64,000 nucleotides of DNA from Aquisalinus luteolus (GTDB lineage Bacteria > Pseudomonadota > Alphaproteobacteria > Caulobacterales > Parvularculaceae), in NCBI RefSeq assembly GCF_009712425.2, contig NZ_VCJR02000003.1:248001-312000 (forward strand), given 5' to 3'. Below are positions 1-8,689 of this stretch, in pieces (positions within the stretch are counted from its first letter, which is position 1; every line of letters starts with the position of its first letter). The notes below the pieces were generated by a model. That model made no database searches and was not told the DNA's origin. It saw only the letters and a program-made list of their open reading frames with translations. A program made the translations under genes and the position numbers.

Positions 1-335
1 ATCGGATACATGACGAGGGAAGACTGAACCGACATGGCAGAGCGATAGCCACTGTCGACACGTTCGACCTCGCGGGCGATCAGGCCATAGGCGACGTGGG
101 AGGCGCCAGCGCCGCCATATTCCTCGGCGACGGTAGCGCCAAGCAGGCCCTGTTCGCCGAGCTCGGTCATGATAGCGCGGTCGAAGCTCTCTTCCCGGTT
201 CGCCTTGATGACGCGCGGCATCAGTTTGCTGTCGCAATAGCCGCGGGCGGCATCGCGGATCATCCGCTCTTCCTCGGTCAGTTGTTCGTTGAGGAACAAT
301 GGATCGGTCCAGTCGAATGTCAGTGTCTCGGCCAT
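1..335 (-). CDS. gcdH: Glutaryl-CoA dehydrogenase, N-terminal part (gene runs off the left edge)
   Basis: An FAD-dependent acyl-CoA dehydrogenase that oxidises and decarboxylates glutaryl-CoA to crotonyl-CoA in lysine/tryptophan degradation. The 111 residues visible start [20 protein letters not shown] and include [33 protein letters not shown] and [20 protein letters not shown], which match the N-terminal helical domain of GcdH much better than general acyl-CoA dehydrogenases. The start is ATG at 335 behind a GGAGG ribosome site. The C-terminal two thirds, including the catalytic glutamate, lie outside the window. Confidence 0.9.
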   Translation of the reverse strand, partial: MAETLTFDWTDPLFLNEQLTEEERMIRDAARGYCDSKLMPRVIKANREESFDRAIMTELGEQGLLGATVAEEYGGAGASHVAYGLIAREVERVDSGYRSAMSVQSSLVMYP

Positions 336-506
336 GGCAACCTCCTTGCCCTGAAAGTCAGTTCATACCCGATGTCGGGTCTTCATATCCTGTTGCAAGC
401 CTATAGGCTTTTCCGCCGCATGGCTCCAGCCTCACCGGTAGACGAAGTGCAGCGTTTTGACGCTTTGGCGAATGGCACTAGTTTTTTGACAGATAACGAC
501 AGGAGA

Positions 507-1596
507 ATGCGCCATCCATCGGAAATTCATCGCCATTTTCGCCCTTCTATGCGGCTTTGCCGCGATACAGCCAGTCGCTCTTGCTCAGCAGGAAGCGCCC
601 CTGACGGTCGCGATCAAGGAAGCACCGCCCTTTGCCTTCAAGGATGAGCAGGGACGATGGGTCGGCCTGTCGGTGGAATTGTGGGAAGAGGCGGCAGGCA
701 GTGTCGGCGTCTCCTATGAATATAGCGAGCAGACGCTCGACGACATGTTTGCCGGGCTGCAGTCCGGACAGAATGATGCCGCCATCGGCGCATTGTCTAT
801 CACGCCGGAGCGTGAGGAGATCGTCGACTTCACCCATGGCTATTACCGTTCGGGGCTTGGCATCGCCGTGCCGTCGGAAGGCGGCGGCGGGCCGTTCTCA
901 TTCTTCGCCCCGCTGCTGACATGGCAGTTTGCCAGCGCTGTGCTGACCTTGCTGGTCGTGCTTGCCGGTGTCGGTGCGGTGATCTGGCTGGTTGAGCGTC
1001 GACAGAACCCTGAGGAGTTTGGCGGCACGACGGCCCATGGCCTTGGCAAGGGGCTATGGTGGTCCGCGGTGACGATGACCACCGTCGGCTATGGTGACAA
1101 GTCACCTCGGACGATGGCCGGACGAATCGTTGGCCTTGTCTGGATGTTCACTTCGATCATCATCATCGCCGGCATGACCGGGGCGCTCGCCTCGGCGTTC
1201 ACCGTGTCCTCGCTCGATGGCGGGATCGAAGGGCCCGACGATCTGCGCGGCGTGCGCGTAGCGGTGGTGGAGGGCTCCTCCAGTGCTGTCTGGCTGGAAG
1301 AGCGCAATATCCGCCTGCGGGAGTTTCCGACCGCCGAGGCGGCACTTGCCGCTGTTGCAGACGGCGATCTTCAGGCGGCTGTGCATGATGCGCCGCTAGC
1401 CAGATACCTGATCGAGAATAGCGATCTGGCTGACCTGCGCGTGCTGGAGCCGAGCTTTGAGCATGAAAGCTATGGGTTTGCCTTCCCGACAGGCAGCCCG
1501 ATGGTCGAGCGCTTCAACCGTGCAACATTGCGCCTGACAGGCGGCAATGACTGGGAAGAGATGATCGAATATTACGTTGGCGAGGAAAATCTCTGA
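507..1596 (+). CDS. GluR0-like ligand-gated potassium channel (receptor with periplasmic-binding halves); apparent frameshift in the signal peptide
   Basis: The protein has the order of a prokaryotic ionotropic glutamate receptor: binding lobe S1 (LTVAIKEAPPFAFKDEQG to about base 880), membrane helix M1 (about 905-990), a pore loop with the potassium filter TMTTVGYGDKSP (1072-1107), helix M2 (about 1115-1200), and binding lobe S2 to the C-terminus. The frame is open from 490, and bases 526-595 read as a clean signal peptide (KFIAIFALLCGFAAI, then ALAQ), but that frame has no ATG, GTG or TTG before GTG673. The only ATG behind a good AGGAGA site is at 507, one frame away; removing one G from the GG at about 521-522 would join MRHPS to KFIAIF. 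Starting at GTG673 would lose the signal peptide and part of S1. Either a real or sequencing frameshift, or a rare start codon. No tight operon partner. Confidence 0.8.
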
Positions 1597-1661
1597 CAAA
1601 CAGACATACCGAGACTGGCAGCCTCTGCGGATACTTATCTAGCGATTTCCTGAAAAAGAAA

Positions 1662-1737
1662 TGGCTCCCCAGGCCGGACTCGAACCAGCGACCCAATGAT
1701 TAACAGTCATTTGCTCTACCAACTGAGCTACTGGGGA
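1662..1737 (-). tRNA. tRNA-Asn (anticodon GTT)
   Basis: On the minus strand a 76-base cloverleaf: acceptor TCCCCAG pairing with CTGGGGA, D arm GCTCAGTTGGTAGAGC, anticodon loop CTGTTAA with GTT, T arm with GGTTCGAGTCC, and an encoded CCA end. An unrelated GC-rich hairpin (1850-1877, loop of 8) follows in the next gap; it has no T run and I assign it no role. Confidence 0.96.
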
Positions 1738-1940
1738 ACATTTGAAGCGCGGATATAGCAAAGGGTTCGCGGCTAATCTACCGGAAAAATCGCCTCTGGC
1801 GCACTTTTTTCACCATCCTCGCCCGACGTAAAAACATGCCCAAACGAGGACGGCCCCGCTTGGGGAGGCGGGGCCGTTACTCACTGTCGTGGGGTATGGT
1901 GGGGTATCTTCTTGGGAGAAGATGTAACCAGCATGCCCCT

Positions 1941-1995
1941 AAAAAGTTAACGGAGGGTTAACTACACACTTAAATTTAACCTCCGTTAAAAATTT
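1941..1995 (-). terminator. Terminator of the RND efflux operon
   Basis: Inverted repeat TTAACGGAGGGTTAA (1947-1961) against TTAACCTCCGTTAA (1976-1989), directly beyond the stop of the pump gene. Read on the minus strand the hairpin is followed by CTTTTTAGG, a short T run; A/T tracts on both sides mean it could work in both directions. Confidence 0.7.
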
Positions 1996-4900
1996 TATTC
2001 GGCCGGGCTTGGGCGGATACCCAGCTCGCCATCATAATCATCGTCGAGAGCATCGATATCAGGGATTGCCTGATCCTGATTCTCGCCGAAGGCAGCCTGT
2101 TTCTCGCCGGTCCACAGCCCCTTGTAGAAGCGTTTGATGTCGACACCGATCGTGTAGAGCGCCGGAACGAACAGGAGCGTCACGAACAGGGCGAACAGGA
2201 CGCCGAAGGACAGGGCGATGATACATGGCCGCAGGAACTGTGCATCGAACGAATCTTCCAGCAGGATCGGTACAAGACCCACGAAGGTCGTCAGCGATGT
2301 CAGGATGACTGGCCGGAACCGGGTCACGCCGGCCTCGACCAGCGCGGCATAGGCCCCAACGCCTTCACGCCTCAAGCGGTTGATGTAATCGATCAGCACG
2401 AGGTTATCGTTGACGACAACGCCAGCCGCAGCCCCGATCCCGAAGAAGGAGAACATCGCGAAGTTCTCTCCCAGCAGGAAGTGGCCGAAGACCGCGCCCA
2501 TAAAGCCGAACGGGATCGCCGTCATGACGAGGATCGGCTGGGCGTAGGAGGAGAACGCGATGGCAATCAGCATGTACATCGCGAAAAGGGCGATGCCATA
2601 GAGGATGACCAGTTCTATCAGGAACTCCTGCTCCTCCTTGCCGGCGCCACGTTCACGAACCGACGCACCCGGATGATTTTCCTTCCATTGCGGAATGAAG
2701 TTCTCGTTGAAGTCCTTCATCAGGGCTGCCGCATCGACGCCCTCCTGGAACTCCGCGGTTACGACCGTAGAGCGTTTGCGCCCGAAGCGGTCGATCCGCT
2801 TGTAGCTCGGGGCGTAGGAGATTTCGGCCACGGCGGAGAGGGGGATTTCCCGGCCATCGGCCGTCCGGATGCGAACATTCTCGATCGAGTCGAGATTTTC
2901 CCGTGTTTCCTTGGGATAACGCACCATGACGCGGACATCGTCGCCATCTCGCGGCAGGCGCTGGACTTCCTCGCCATAATAGGCCTGGCGCACCTGCTGG
3001 GAAACCTGAGCCAGTGTCAGGCCGAAACGCTCTGCGCCCGGCTTGAGATTGACGCGGATTTCGTCGGTGACAGATTGCAGCCGGTCACGGACGTCATAAA
3101 CGCCCGGATAGCTGCGCAGATAGGCCTTGATGTCTTCCGCGCCAAGGCGCAGGTCGTCGAGCGAATCAGACTCGATACCGAAGTTGAATTCCGGTCCGCT
3201 CTGGTTGATCGTGTAGGAGATGGTGATGTCTTCCGCATCCGGAATTTCACCAATGTAATCCCGGAACTTCTCGGAAATACCCTCCGCACTGATGTCACGG
3301 GATTCGGCATCGGAGATTGTCATATAGGCAACGACGTTCGTGTCGCTGGCCTGGACATAGGTCGAGCCGATCGTGCCATCTCCGTGGATGCCGTCCATCT
3401 CCTCGCGCAGGTCGAAGACAGCATCTTCCAGCCGGTCAAAGACCTGCAGGTTGCGGCTGAACGGCGTTCCTTCCTGCATGGTGATGACCACGCTGACGAA
3501 ACGACCCTCGACATTGGGCATGAAGTTGAAGCCGATCCAGCCCTGGCTGAGCAGCGCAACGGCTACGGCAAAGGCACCGATGAACAGCGTTGCCGTGACA
3601 TAACGAAGTTTGATCGCAAGCTCGATGATCGGGCGATAGATCTTGTCGGCAAACCAGATGATGCCCTCGGAAAAGAAGCTCTGTACCTTGTAGAAGGCAC
3701 TGTTCTTGTTCTGCGGCTTCATGTGCGCAAGGTGCGCCGGCAGGATCATGAAGGATTCGATCAGCGAGAAGGTCAGGGCAAAGATGATCGTGAAGGTGAT
3801 GTGCTTCAGGAATTGCGATGCCTCGCCGGAAACGAAGATGAACGGGAAAAACGCGATCATCGTCGTCAGAACGGCATAGAACACCGGTTTTGCCACAAGC
3901 TGCGTGCCGATCACGGCTGCCGTCAGCCCCTTGCGTCCTCTTTCGACCTGCCTGTGGATGGACTCACCGACCACCAGCGCGTCGTCGACCACGATCCCGA
4001 TGACGAGCAAGAGCCCGAACAGCGACAGCATGTTCAGCGATACACCGACCATCGGCAGGAAGATGAACGCACCGATGAAGGAGATCATGATCCCGATCGT
4101 CACCCAGAAGGAAACCACCGGGCGCAGGAACAGGAACAGCACGATCAGGACGAGGGCAAAACCGAGAAGGGCGTTGGAGGAAACCAGCTCCATCCGGTTC
4201 TTGTAGAGCTCGGAGAAATCGAACCAGATTTCCAGTTCCATGCCATCGACCAGCTCGTCCTGCTTGTCCTCGACATATTGCTCGATGGCCTTGGAGAGCG
4301 CGACCACGTTCGATATTTCAGGGGACTGAACATTGAACATGACGGATTCCTTGCCGTCAGTCAGGCCTTTCTCGTTCGCATCGACGAAGCCGTCGATAAC
4401 TGTCGCAACGTCACCAACGGTGATGTTGGAGCCGTCACGGGCCTGGCGGATGACGATCCGTTCGAACTCTTCTTCCGTATTGGCCAGGTTGCGAACGGCC
4501 AGCTGGACCGTGCCGTTGTCTGTGCGCACGGAACCAGAAGACAGGTTCAGCGAACTCTGGCGAACGGCATTGGCAACATCGCCAAGGGTCAGGCCATAAC
4601 GGCGCAGGGATTCCTCGGAAACCTCAATGGAGACTTCCTCCGGCAGGACACCCCAGACCTCGACCAAAGGCGAGCCGTTGGGCAGGGCCGCCAGCTCATC
4701 GCGCATGTCACGGGCAATACGGAAGAATTCCCGCCGCTCCATGTCGTCCGGTGCCGTCAGGGACAGGAATACCGTCTGCTGATTGAACCGGCTTTCACGC
4801 ACGATCGGCGGGAAAGCGTCCTGCGGGAAAGTCGAGATGCCGTCGACACGGTTTTTCACCTCATTGGTGAATTCCGTCATGTCGGCATCGTCCGTCGCAT

Positions 4901-5192
4901 CGACCGTGACGCTGGCAAAGCCTTCGAACGCGGTGGAATAGATCTCGTAGACATTGTCCATGTCCGAGACCGCTTCCTCGATCCGCAGGACGAGCTGTTC
5001 CTCGACCTGTTGCGGGTCTGCGCCCGGCCAGCTGACCGAGACGGAAACCTGGCTGGGCTCGACGCTCGGGAAAACCTCGCGCTCCATGCCGAAGAACTGA
5101 ACTGCGCCAACAATGACGATGGCAATCATCAGGAGGTTGGCCGCAACGCTGTTGCGAGCCCACCATGAAATAAAACCGCCTTTGGGTGTCAT
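1995..5192 (-). CDS. RND efflux pump permease (AcrB/HAE1-like), 1065 aa
   Basis: Inner-membrane trimeric proton antiporter that moves hydrophobic compounds out through the adaptor and outer-membrane channel encoded upstream. It has the full family length and layout: TM1 at residues 15-35, a large periplasmic loop (about 36-335), a helix bundle from 337, and the proton-relay aspartates D403-D404 in GIVVDDALVVGE. A second half repeats this plan. The start codon overlaps the adaptor stop by 4 bases (ATGA), so translation is coupled. The sequence is of the diverged HAE1 type often seen in alphaproteobacterial operons, so the substrate cannot be named. Confidence 0.93.
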   Translation of the reverse strand: MTPKGGFISWWARNSVAANLLMIAIVIVGAVQFFGMEREVFPSVEPSQVSVSVSWPGADPQQVEEQLVLRIEEAVSDMDNVYEIYSTAFEGFASVTVDATDDADMTEFTNEVKNRVDGISTFPQDAFPPIVRESRFNQQTVFLSLTAPDDMERREFFRIARDMRDELAALPNGSPLVEVWGVLPEEVSIEVSEESLRRYGLTLGDVANAVRQSSLNLSSGSVRTDNGTVQLAVRNLANTEEEFERIVIRQARDGSNITVGDVATVIDGFVDANEKGLTDGKESVMFNVQSPEISNVVALSKAIEQYVEDKQDELVDGMELEIWFDFSELYKNRMELVSSNALLGFALVLIVLFLFLRPVVSFWVTIGIMISFIGAFIFLPMVGVSLNMLSLFGLLLVIGIVVDDALVVGESIHRQVERGRKGLTAAVIGTQLVAKPVFYAVLTTMIAFFPFIFVSGEASQFLKHITFTIIFALTFSLIESFMILPAHLAHMKPQNKNSAFYKVQSFFSEGIIWFADKIYRPIIELAIKLRYVTATLFIGAFAVAVALLSQGWIGFNFMPNVEGRFVSVVITMQEGTPFSRNLQVFDRLEDAVFDLREEMDGIHGDGTIGSTYVQASDTNVVAYMTISDAESRDISAEGISEKFRDYIGEIPDAEDITISYTINQSGPEFNFGIESDSLDDLRLGAEDIKAYLRSYPGVYDVRDRLQSVTDEIRVNLKPGAERFGLTLAQVSQQVRQAYYGEEVQRLPRDGDDVRVMVRYPKETRENLDSIENVRIRTADGREIPLSAVAEISYAPSYKRIDRFGRKRSTVVTAEFQEGVDAAALMKDFNENFIPQWKENHPGASVRERGAGKEEQEFLIELVILYGIALFAMYMLIAIAFSSYAQPILVMTAIPFGFMGAVFGHFLLGENFAMFSFFGIGAAAGVVVNDNLVLIDYINRLRREGVGAYAALVEAGVTRFRPVILTSLTTFVGLVPILLEDSFDAQFLRPCIIALSFGVLFALFVTLLFVPALYTIGVDIKRFYKGLWTGEKQAAFGENQDQAIPDIDALDDDYDGELGIRPSPAE

Positions 5193-6484
5193 AACTGGGC
5201 CCCCTGTGCGTCAGCGCCCGCATCGGCACCGGCAGTGTCGGCAGTGGAAGTTTCTTCCACTTGCGGCCTGCGGCGCGACTGGGTCGAGGCGTCACGTTCC
5301 TGGGGAGAAATCGCAATGACTTCAGTGCCATCTTCGAGGCCCGGTGCGCGGGACACGACGACGCGGTCGCCACTGTTGATGCCGCTAGTAATGACGACAC
5401 CATCCTGGACAGAGGCGGAGACAATCACCTGGCGCTGCTCGATCGTGTCGTCATCGAGAACGACATAGACAATACCGTCTTCCTGCAGCGCAATGCGCGG
5501 CACGACGAAGGCGTTGTCCAGTTCACGGCCCTGAATCCGGGCATCGACGAACAGGCCCATGGCAAGCGGGAAGCCATTATCGGCACCGCGGCCATACGGA
5601 TCGCGAACCTCGGCAATCGCAGAGATCTGGCGTGTGCCCGGATCGATCGCCGCATCGGTACGTACCAGATGGCCTTGCCATTCGCGCATCTGCCCTGCGA
5701 CAGTTGCGTTCAGATAAACCAGCGGACCTTCCTCATAGCTGTCAGCCTCGAACGCCAACGGCAGGTCGAGACGGGCAAGGTCATTATCCGACATTGGCAG
5801 GCGGATCTCGGCGACATCGGTCGCGAACAGCTGGCCGACGACAAAGCCCGGCGAGATGAACTGGCCGACATCGGCGTTCTTGGAGCGGACACGACCGTCG
5901 AACGGTGCGCGGATCGTTGTGCGTTCCAGCGCCAGGCGCGCATTGCGCATTTCCGCTTCGGCGCTGGCATAGTTTGCCTTTGCCTGGTTCAGTTGCGGCT
6001 GGCGCAGGGTGAGGGAGGAGGGCTGGTTGCCGCTTTCAAGGCCACCGAGTTCTTCCCAGTCACGTCGGGCAAGTTCCGCCTCGGCTTCCTCAAGCTCCAG
6101 TGCCTGGCTTGCCTGTGCAACACGGGCTTCAGCCTGTGTCACGGCAAGGCGATAGTCTTCCTGTTCCAGCTGGACCAGCATCTCGCCCTTGCGGATCACG
6201 CCGCCATTGGCGAAGTCCGGGGAGATCGCCACGACCTTGCCCGATACCTGCGCCGTCAGCGAGATTTCCGTCTTGGGCATGACTTCGCCCTGGGCCGTTA
6301 CCGACAGGTTGACCGGCTGGCTGTCTGCCACGCGATAGAAAACCGTTGGCGGCTCATAATCCGCTTCCTGCTTTTCAGGCTTGGGCCGCATCGCGGCCAT
6401 GCCGCCGATGAGGAGTATAAAACCCAGGATCAGTACAGCAACGACGCCGAACGTCCCGAAAACTACAAACAACTTGCGTATCAT
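5189..6484 (-). CDS. RND efflux periplasmic adaptor subunit (membrane fusion protein), 431 aa
   Basis: Bridges the inner-membrane pump and the outer-membrane channel. An N-terminal membrane anchor (about residues 6-28) is followed by the biotinyl-lipoyl half SLTAQVSGKVVAISPDFANG, a coiled-coil hairpin (about 115-185), the second lipoyl half TIRAPFDGRVRSKNADVGQF, and beta-barrel and membrane-proximal domains. The C-terminal 40 residues are Ala/Asp/Thr rich and look disordered. It overlaps the gene on each side by 4 bases, so the three proteins are made from one mRNA in the order channel, adaptor, pump. Confidence 0.92.
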   Translation of the reverse strand: MIRKLFVVFGTFGVVAVLILGFILLIGGMAAMRPKPEKQEADYEPPTVFYRVADSQPVNLSVTAQGEVMPKTEISLTAQVSGKVVAISPDFANGGVIRKGEMLVQLEQEDYRLAVTQAEARVAQASQALELEEAEAELARRDWEELGGLESGNQPSSLTLRQPQLNQAKANYASAEAEMRNARLALERTTIRAPFDGRVRSKNADVGQFISPGFVVGQLFATDVAEIRLPMSDNDLARLDLPLAFEADSYEEGPLVYLNATVAGQMREWQGHLVRTDAAIDPGTRQISAIAEVRDPYGRGADNGFPLAMGLFVDARIQGRELDNAFVVPRIALQEDGIVYVVLDDDTIEQRQVIVSASVQDGVVITSGINSGDRVVVSRAPGLEDGTEVIAISPQERDASTQSRRRPQVEETSTADTAGADAGADAQGAQL

Positions 6485-8013
6485 ATGTCCGCTCCTGCGG
6501 CAGTTGCGGCCTCAGACGTACCCGTCGCCTGTTGCCACCATCTTCTGAAAAGTGACGGGGATGCGTCTTCGCCCTCGGCATCCAGGTCACCACTAAATCT
6601 TTCCGGTCCCGCATCGAACGTACCGCCCAGCGCCAGATAGAGGCTGATGCGGTTGTTCAGCCGCTGCTGTCTCGCGGCGATGAACTGGGACTCGGTCTGT
6701 ATCCGGCGTTGTTGTGCACTAATAAGGTTAAAAATGCTGGTCGTGCCGTTCAGATATTGACGTTCGGTCAGGTCCTCGGCGGCAACCGCTTCCTCATAGG
6801 CCAGTTCAAGGGCCTCTTCGCGTGCTGCCAGCAGGGTCTCTGCCGTAATTGCGTTCTCGACATCGGCGAAGGCATTCAGCACTACGCCGGCATAAGAATA
6901 CACGGATGCTTCCGCTGCGGCCTGCTGGGCCTTGGAGTTTGCCAGCAACCTGCCACCCTGGAAAAGCGGCTGGATCAGGCTTGCAGACAGCGAGCCGACC
7001 AGATTGTCCGTGTCGAAAATATCGTCGAATTCCATTGAACCGTTGGAGGCGCTACCTGTCAATCTGAGTGCCGGCAGCAGGGCCTTGCGAGCCTGCGAGG
7101 CCCTGAGGCCGGCAGCTTCAAGACTGTACTCCGCTGAGATGACATCCGGACGACGGTCGAGCATGGATTGGGGTGTGCCGAGGCCGATGACTACGCCTGC
7201 CTCGTTGATAACCGGCTCGATGGCGGGCAGGGCTTCGGCACTGGCCAGTTCCGCTGCGGGATAGCGCCCGAGCAGGACCTCCAGCCCACGGGCTGCTTCT
7301 TTTTCGGCCTGAAGGCGCGATTGCAGCTGCGCCTGGCTGTTGGCAAGCGAGGAGCGGGCAAGGCGGACATCGAGGCTTGAGGAGATACCGCGCTCATAAC
7401 GGCGTTCGGTAATCGTCAGGTTGGCTTCACCGGTCTCCACATCGCGCTCGGACAGTTCCCGCTGAAGGCGGGCTGCGACGAGGCCGTACCAGCTTTGCGC
7501 GACGGCGCCGGCGATGGACAGGCGGGCGGCTGCAAAATCTGCACGGGCTGTTGCTGCGTCTAGATAGGAGGCGCGCGTGGAATCCGTCAGCCGGCCCCAG
7601 ATATCGGCTTCCCAGTCGAGTTGCGCTCCCCAGCTATAGCCAGTCGCATAGACACCGTCGCCATTCGTGCGCTGGACCGAACGACTGGTGCCGAGTGAGC
7701 CTGACAGGGTCGGCAACAGGCTTGCGCGCGTCGCAACCGCCTGCTGGCGAGCGATCTCCACGCGCCGCGAGGCCGCGCCAAGGTCGGTATTGTTGTTCAT
7801 TGCTTCCAGGATGAGCGCGCCAAGCGCATCATCCGACAGATCATTGACCCAGTTCAGCGGTATGGGCTGAGTGCTGGAGACATCTGTCATATCCTGCAGA
7901 GATGCCCACTGGGTGGGAGCCTCTATCGTGTTCAGCGCATCTTCTTTCGAAACCGATGCACAAGCGGCCAGCAAACCAAAGACTGACAAGGCTGCCGTAC
8001 GGCGTAACTTCAT
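6481..8013 (-). CDS. Outer-membrane efflux lipoprotein (NodT/TolC family), 510 aa
   Basis: First gene of the efflux operon. The N-terminus is a lipoprotein signal with lipobox LLAAC and lipidated Cys18. Two repeats of the long-helix/strand unit of the outer-membrane factor family follow: the first includes LGAASRRVEIARQQAVATRA, the second SMLDRRPDVISAEYSLEAAG, a very typical motif of NodT proteins. It forms the exit duct for the adaptor and pump downstream. Two palindromic or paired motifs lie in the upstream gap (see 8096-8137). Confidence 0.93.
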   Translation of the reverse strand: MKLRRTAALSVFGLLAACASVSKEDALNTIEAPTQWASLQDMTDVSSTQPIPLNWVNDLSDDALGALILEAMNNNTDLGAASRRVEIARQQAVATRASLLPTLSGSLGTSRSVQRTNGDGVYATGYSWGAQLDWEADIWGRLTDSTRASYLDAATARADFAAARLSIAGAVAQSWYGLVAARLQRELSERDVETGEANLTITERRYERGISSSLDVRLARSSLANSQAQLQSRLQAEKEAARGLEVLLGRYPAAELASAEALPAIEPVINEAGVVIGLGTPQSMLDRRPDVISAEYSLEAAGLRASQARKALLPALRLTGSASNGSMEFDDIFDTDNLVGSLSASLIQPLFQGGRLLANSKAQQAAAEASVYSYAGVVLNAFADVENAITAETLLAAREEALELAYEEAVAAEDLTERQYLNGTTSIFNLISAQQRRIQTESQFIAARQQRLNNRISLYLALGGTFDAGPERFSGDLDAEGEDASPSLFRRWWQQATGTSEAATAAGADI

Positions 8014-8095
8014 TTTGTTCCCCTGATCCCGCCCTCTACGAAACCAAGTTGGCTACATATAAGGATGTTTTGTCGAGACGCCATATCTCACATGC

Positions 8096-8137
8096 GATCA
8101 ACTAAATTGATCTTAATATTGGTTCCCTCGATTGATC
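8096..8137. promoter_or_regulatory. Candidate operator upstream of the efflux operon
   Basis: A perfect inverted repeat GATCAA-N5-TTGATC (8096-8112) lies 83 bases before the start of the outer-membrane lipoprotein gene, and a further TTGATC half-site follows at 8132-8137. Spacing and position suit a dimeric repressor of TetR or MarR type, which often control such operons, but no regulator gene is adjacent, so this is inference. Confidence 0.4.
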
Positions 8138-8393
8138 GGTATTGCGCATCAAAACCACGTTATGCGCCATTTTTAGCTATAAATAATTGGTAAATTGGCA
8201 CCTTGCTGCTCACCCTTGCATGAAAACTATATTTTTAGTGCAAAAAGTTCCGCTTCAGGAGAGCCTTTTCTTTGATTTCAGGGCTCGACTAAGGGGTGTA
8301 TGTCAACAATTAGCCGGTCTGAGTGATATTTTTGCCACGTGGTTTTTAGGGGTCGGGCTGTATTCCTGACGAGCAGGTCGGGCATCATCCCAT

Positions 8394-8480
8394 AAAAAAA
8401 CTGCGCCCGATCGGGGCGCAGTTGAGAAAGATTTAGGAGAAACCCGAAAGCGGGCATGGCGACAAAGCGTGTCGCCTGTC
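8394..8480 (-). ncRNA. Candidate trans-acting small RNA (about 87 nt)
   Basis: Read on the minus strand, a promoter (next entry) is followed by hairpin GGCGACA/TGTCGCC (8458-8476), hairpin CCCG-CTTT-CGGG (8443-8454), a pyrimidine-rich single-stranded stretch TTTCTCCTAAATCTTTCTC, and a terminator hairpin (CTGCGCCC/GGGCGCAG, 8401-8421) ending in seven T (8394-8400). The exposed CUCCU could pair with Shine-Dalgarno sequences, as in many alphaproteobacterial regulatory RNAs. No peptide of note is encoded. It could instead be an attenuated leader for the efflux operon, whose start lies about 380 bases further on. Confidence 0.6.
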
Positions 8481-8486
8481 ACCTGT

Positions 8487-8515
8487 ATAACAGATATCAG
8501 GAATAAATAAATCAA
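8487..8515 (-). promoter_or_regulatory. Sigma-70-type promoter of the candidate small RNA
   Basis: On the minus strand, -35 TTGATT (8510-8515) and -10 TGTTAT (8487-8492) are separated by 17 bases, placing the first transcribed base near 8480, directly before the first hairpin. Confidence 0.5.
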
Positions 8516-8689
8516 AAATAAATAACTTGCTGGCCGTCGGCGCCGTGTACTAAGAAGGCAAGCAGGCAAGCCATCGGCAAGAATGGCTGCAGTAAGGGAT
8601 GAAAGGGCCAAAAGGGTGCTGATCAGATTGCTGGAATCAGGCTGGCGTTGCCGTCATGAGCCCGTATTGGCTGTCAGAGGAGCCGGCTC

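Larger units (their letters stand above)
8014..8689. other. Divergent intergenic region between the efflux operon and the mannan cluster
   Basis: 676 bases without a convincing protein gene; the single open frame of note (8303-8611, minus) has no family features and overlaps a strong hairpin. The region holds a palindromic operator candidate near the efflux operon and a candidate small RNA with promoter and terminator (separate entries). AT-rich stretches at 8150-8260 could carry the efflux promoter, but I could not fix its boxes. Confidence 0.6.

Noticed and set aside
1850-1877. GC hairpin between tRNA-Asn and the efflux operon terminator
   Set aside because: No T run on either side and no gene that it would end; kept only as a note.
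2481-5168. Long plus-strand open frame (895 codons) opposite the RND pump gene
   Set aside because: It is the reverse-strand image of the pump gene, has no ribosome site and no family features; high-GC genes commonly leave such frames open.
5261-6640. Plus-strand open frame of 459 codons opposite the adaptor gene
   Set aside because: Antisense shadow of a clear operon with a strong family match on the other strand.
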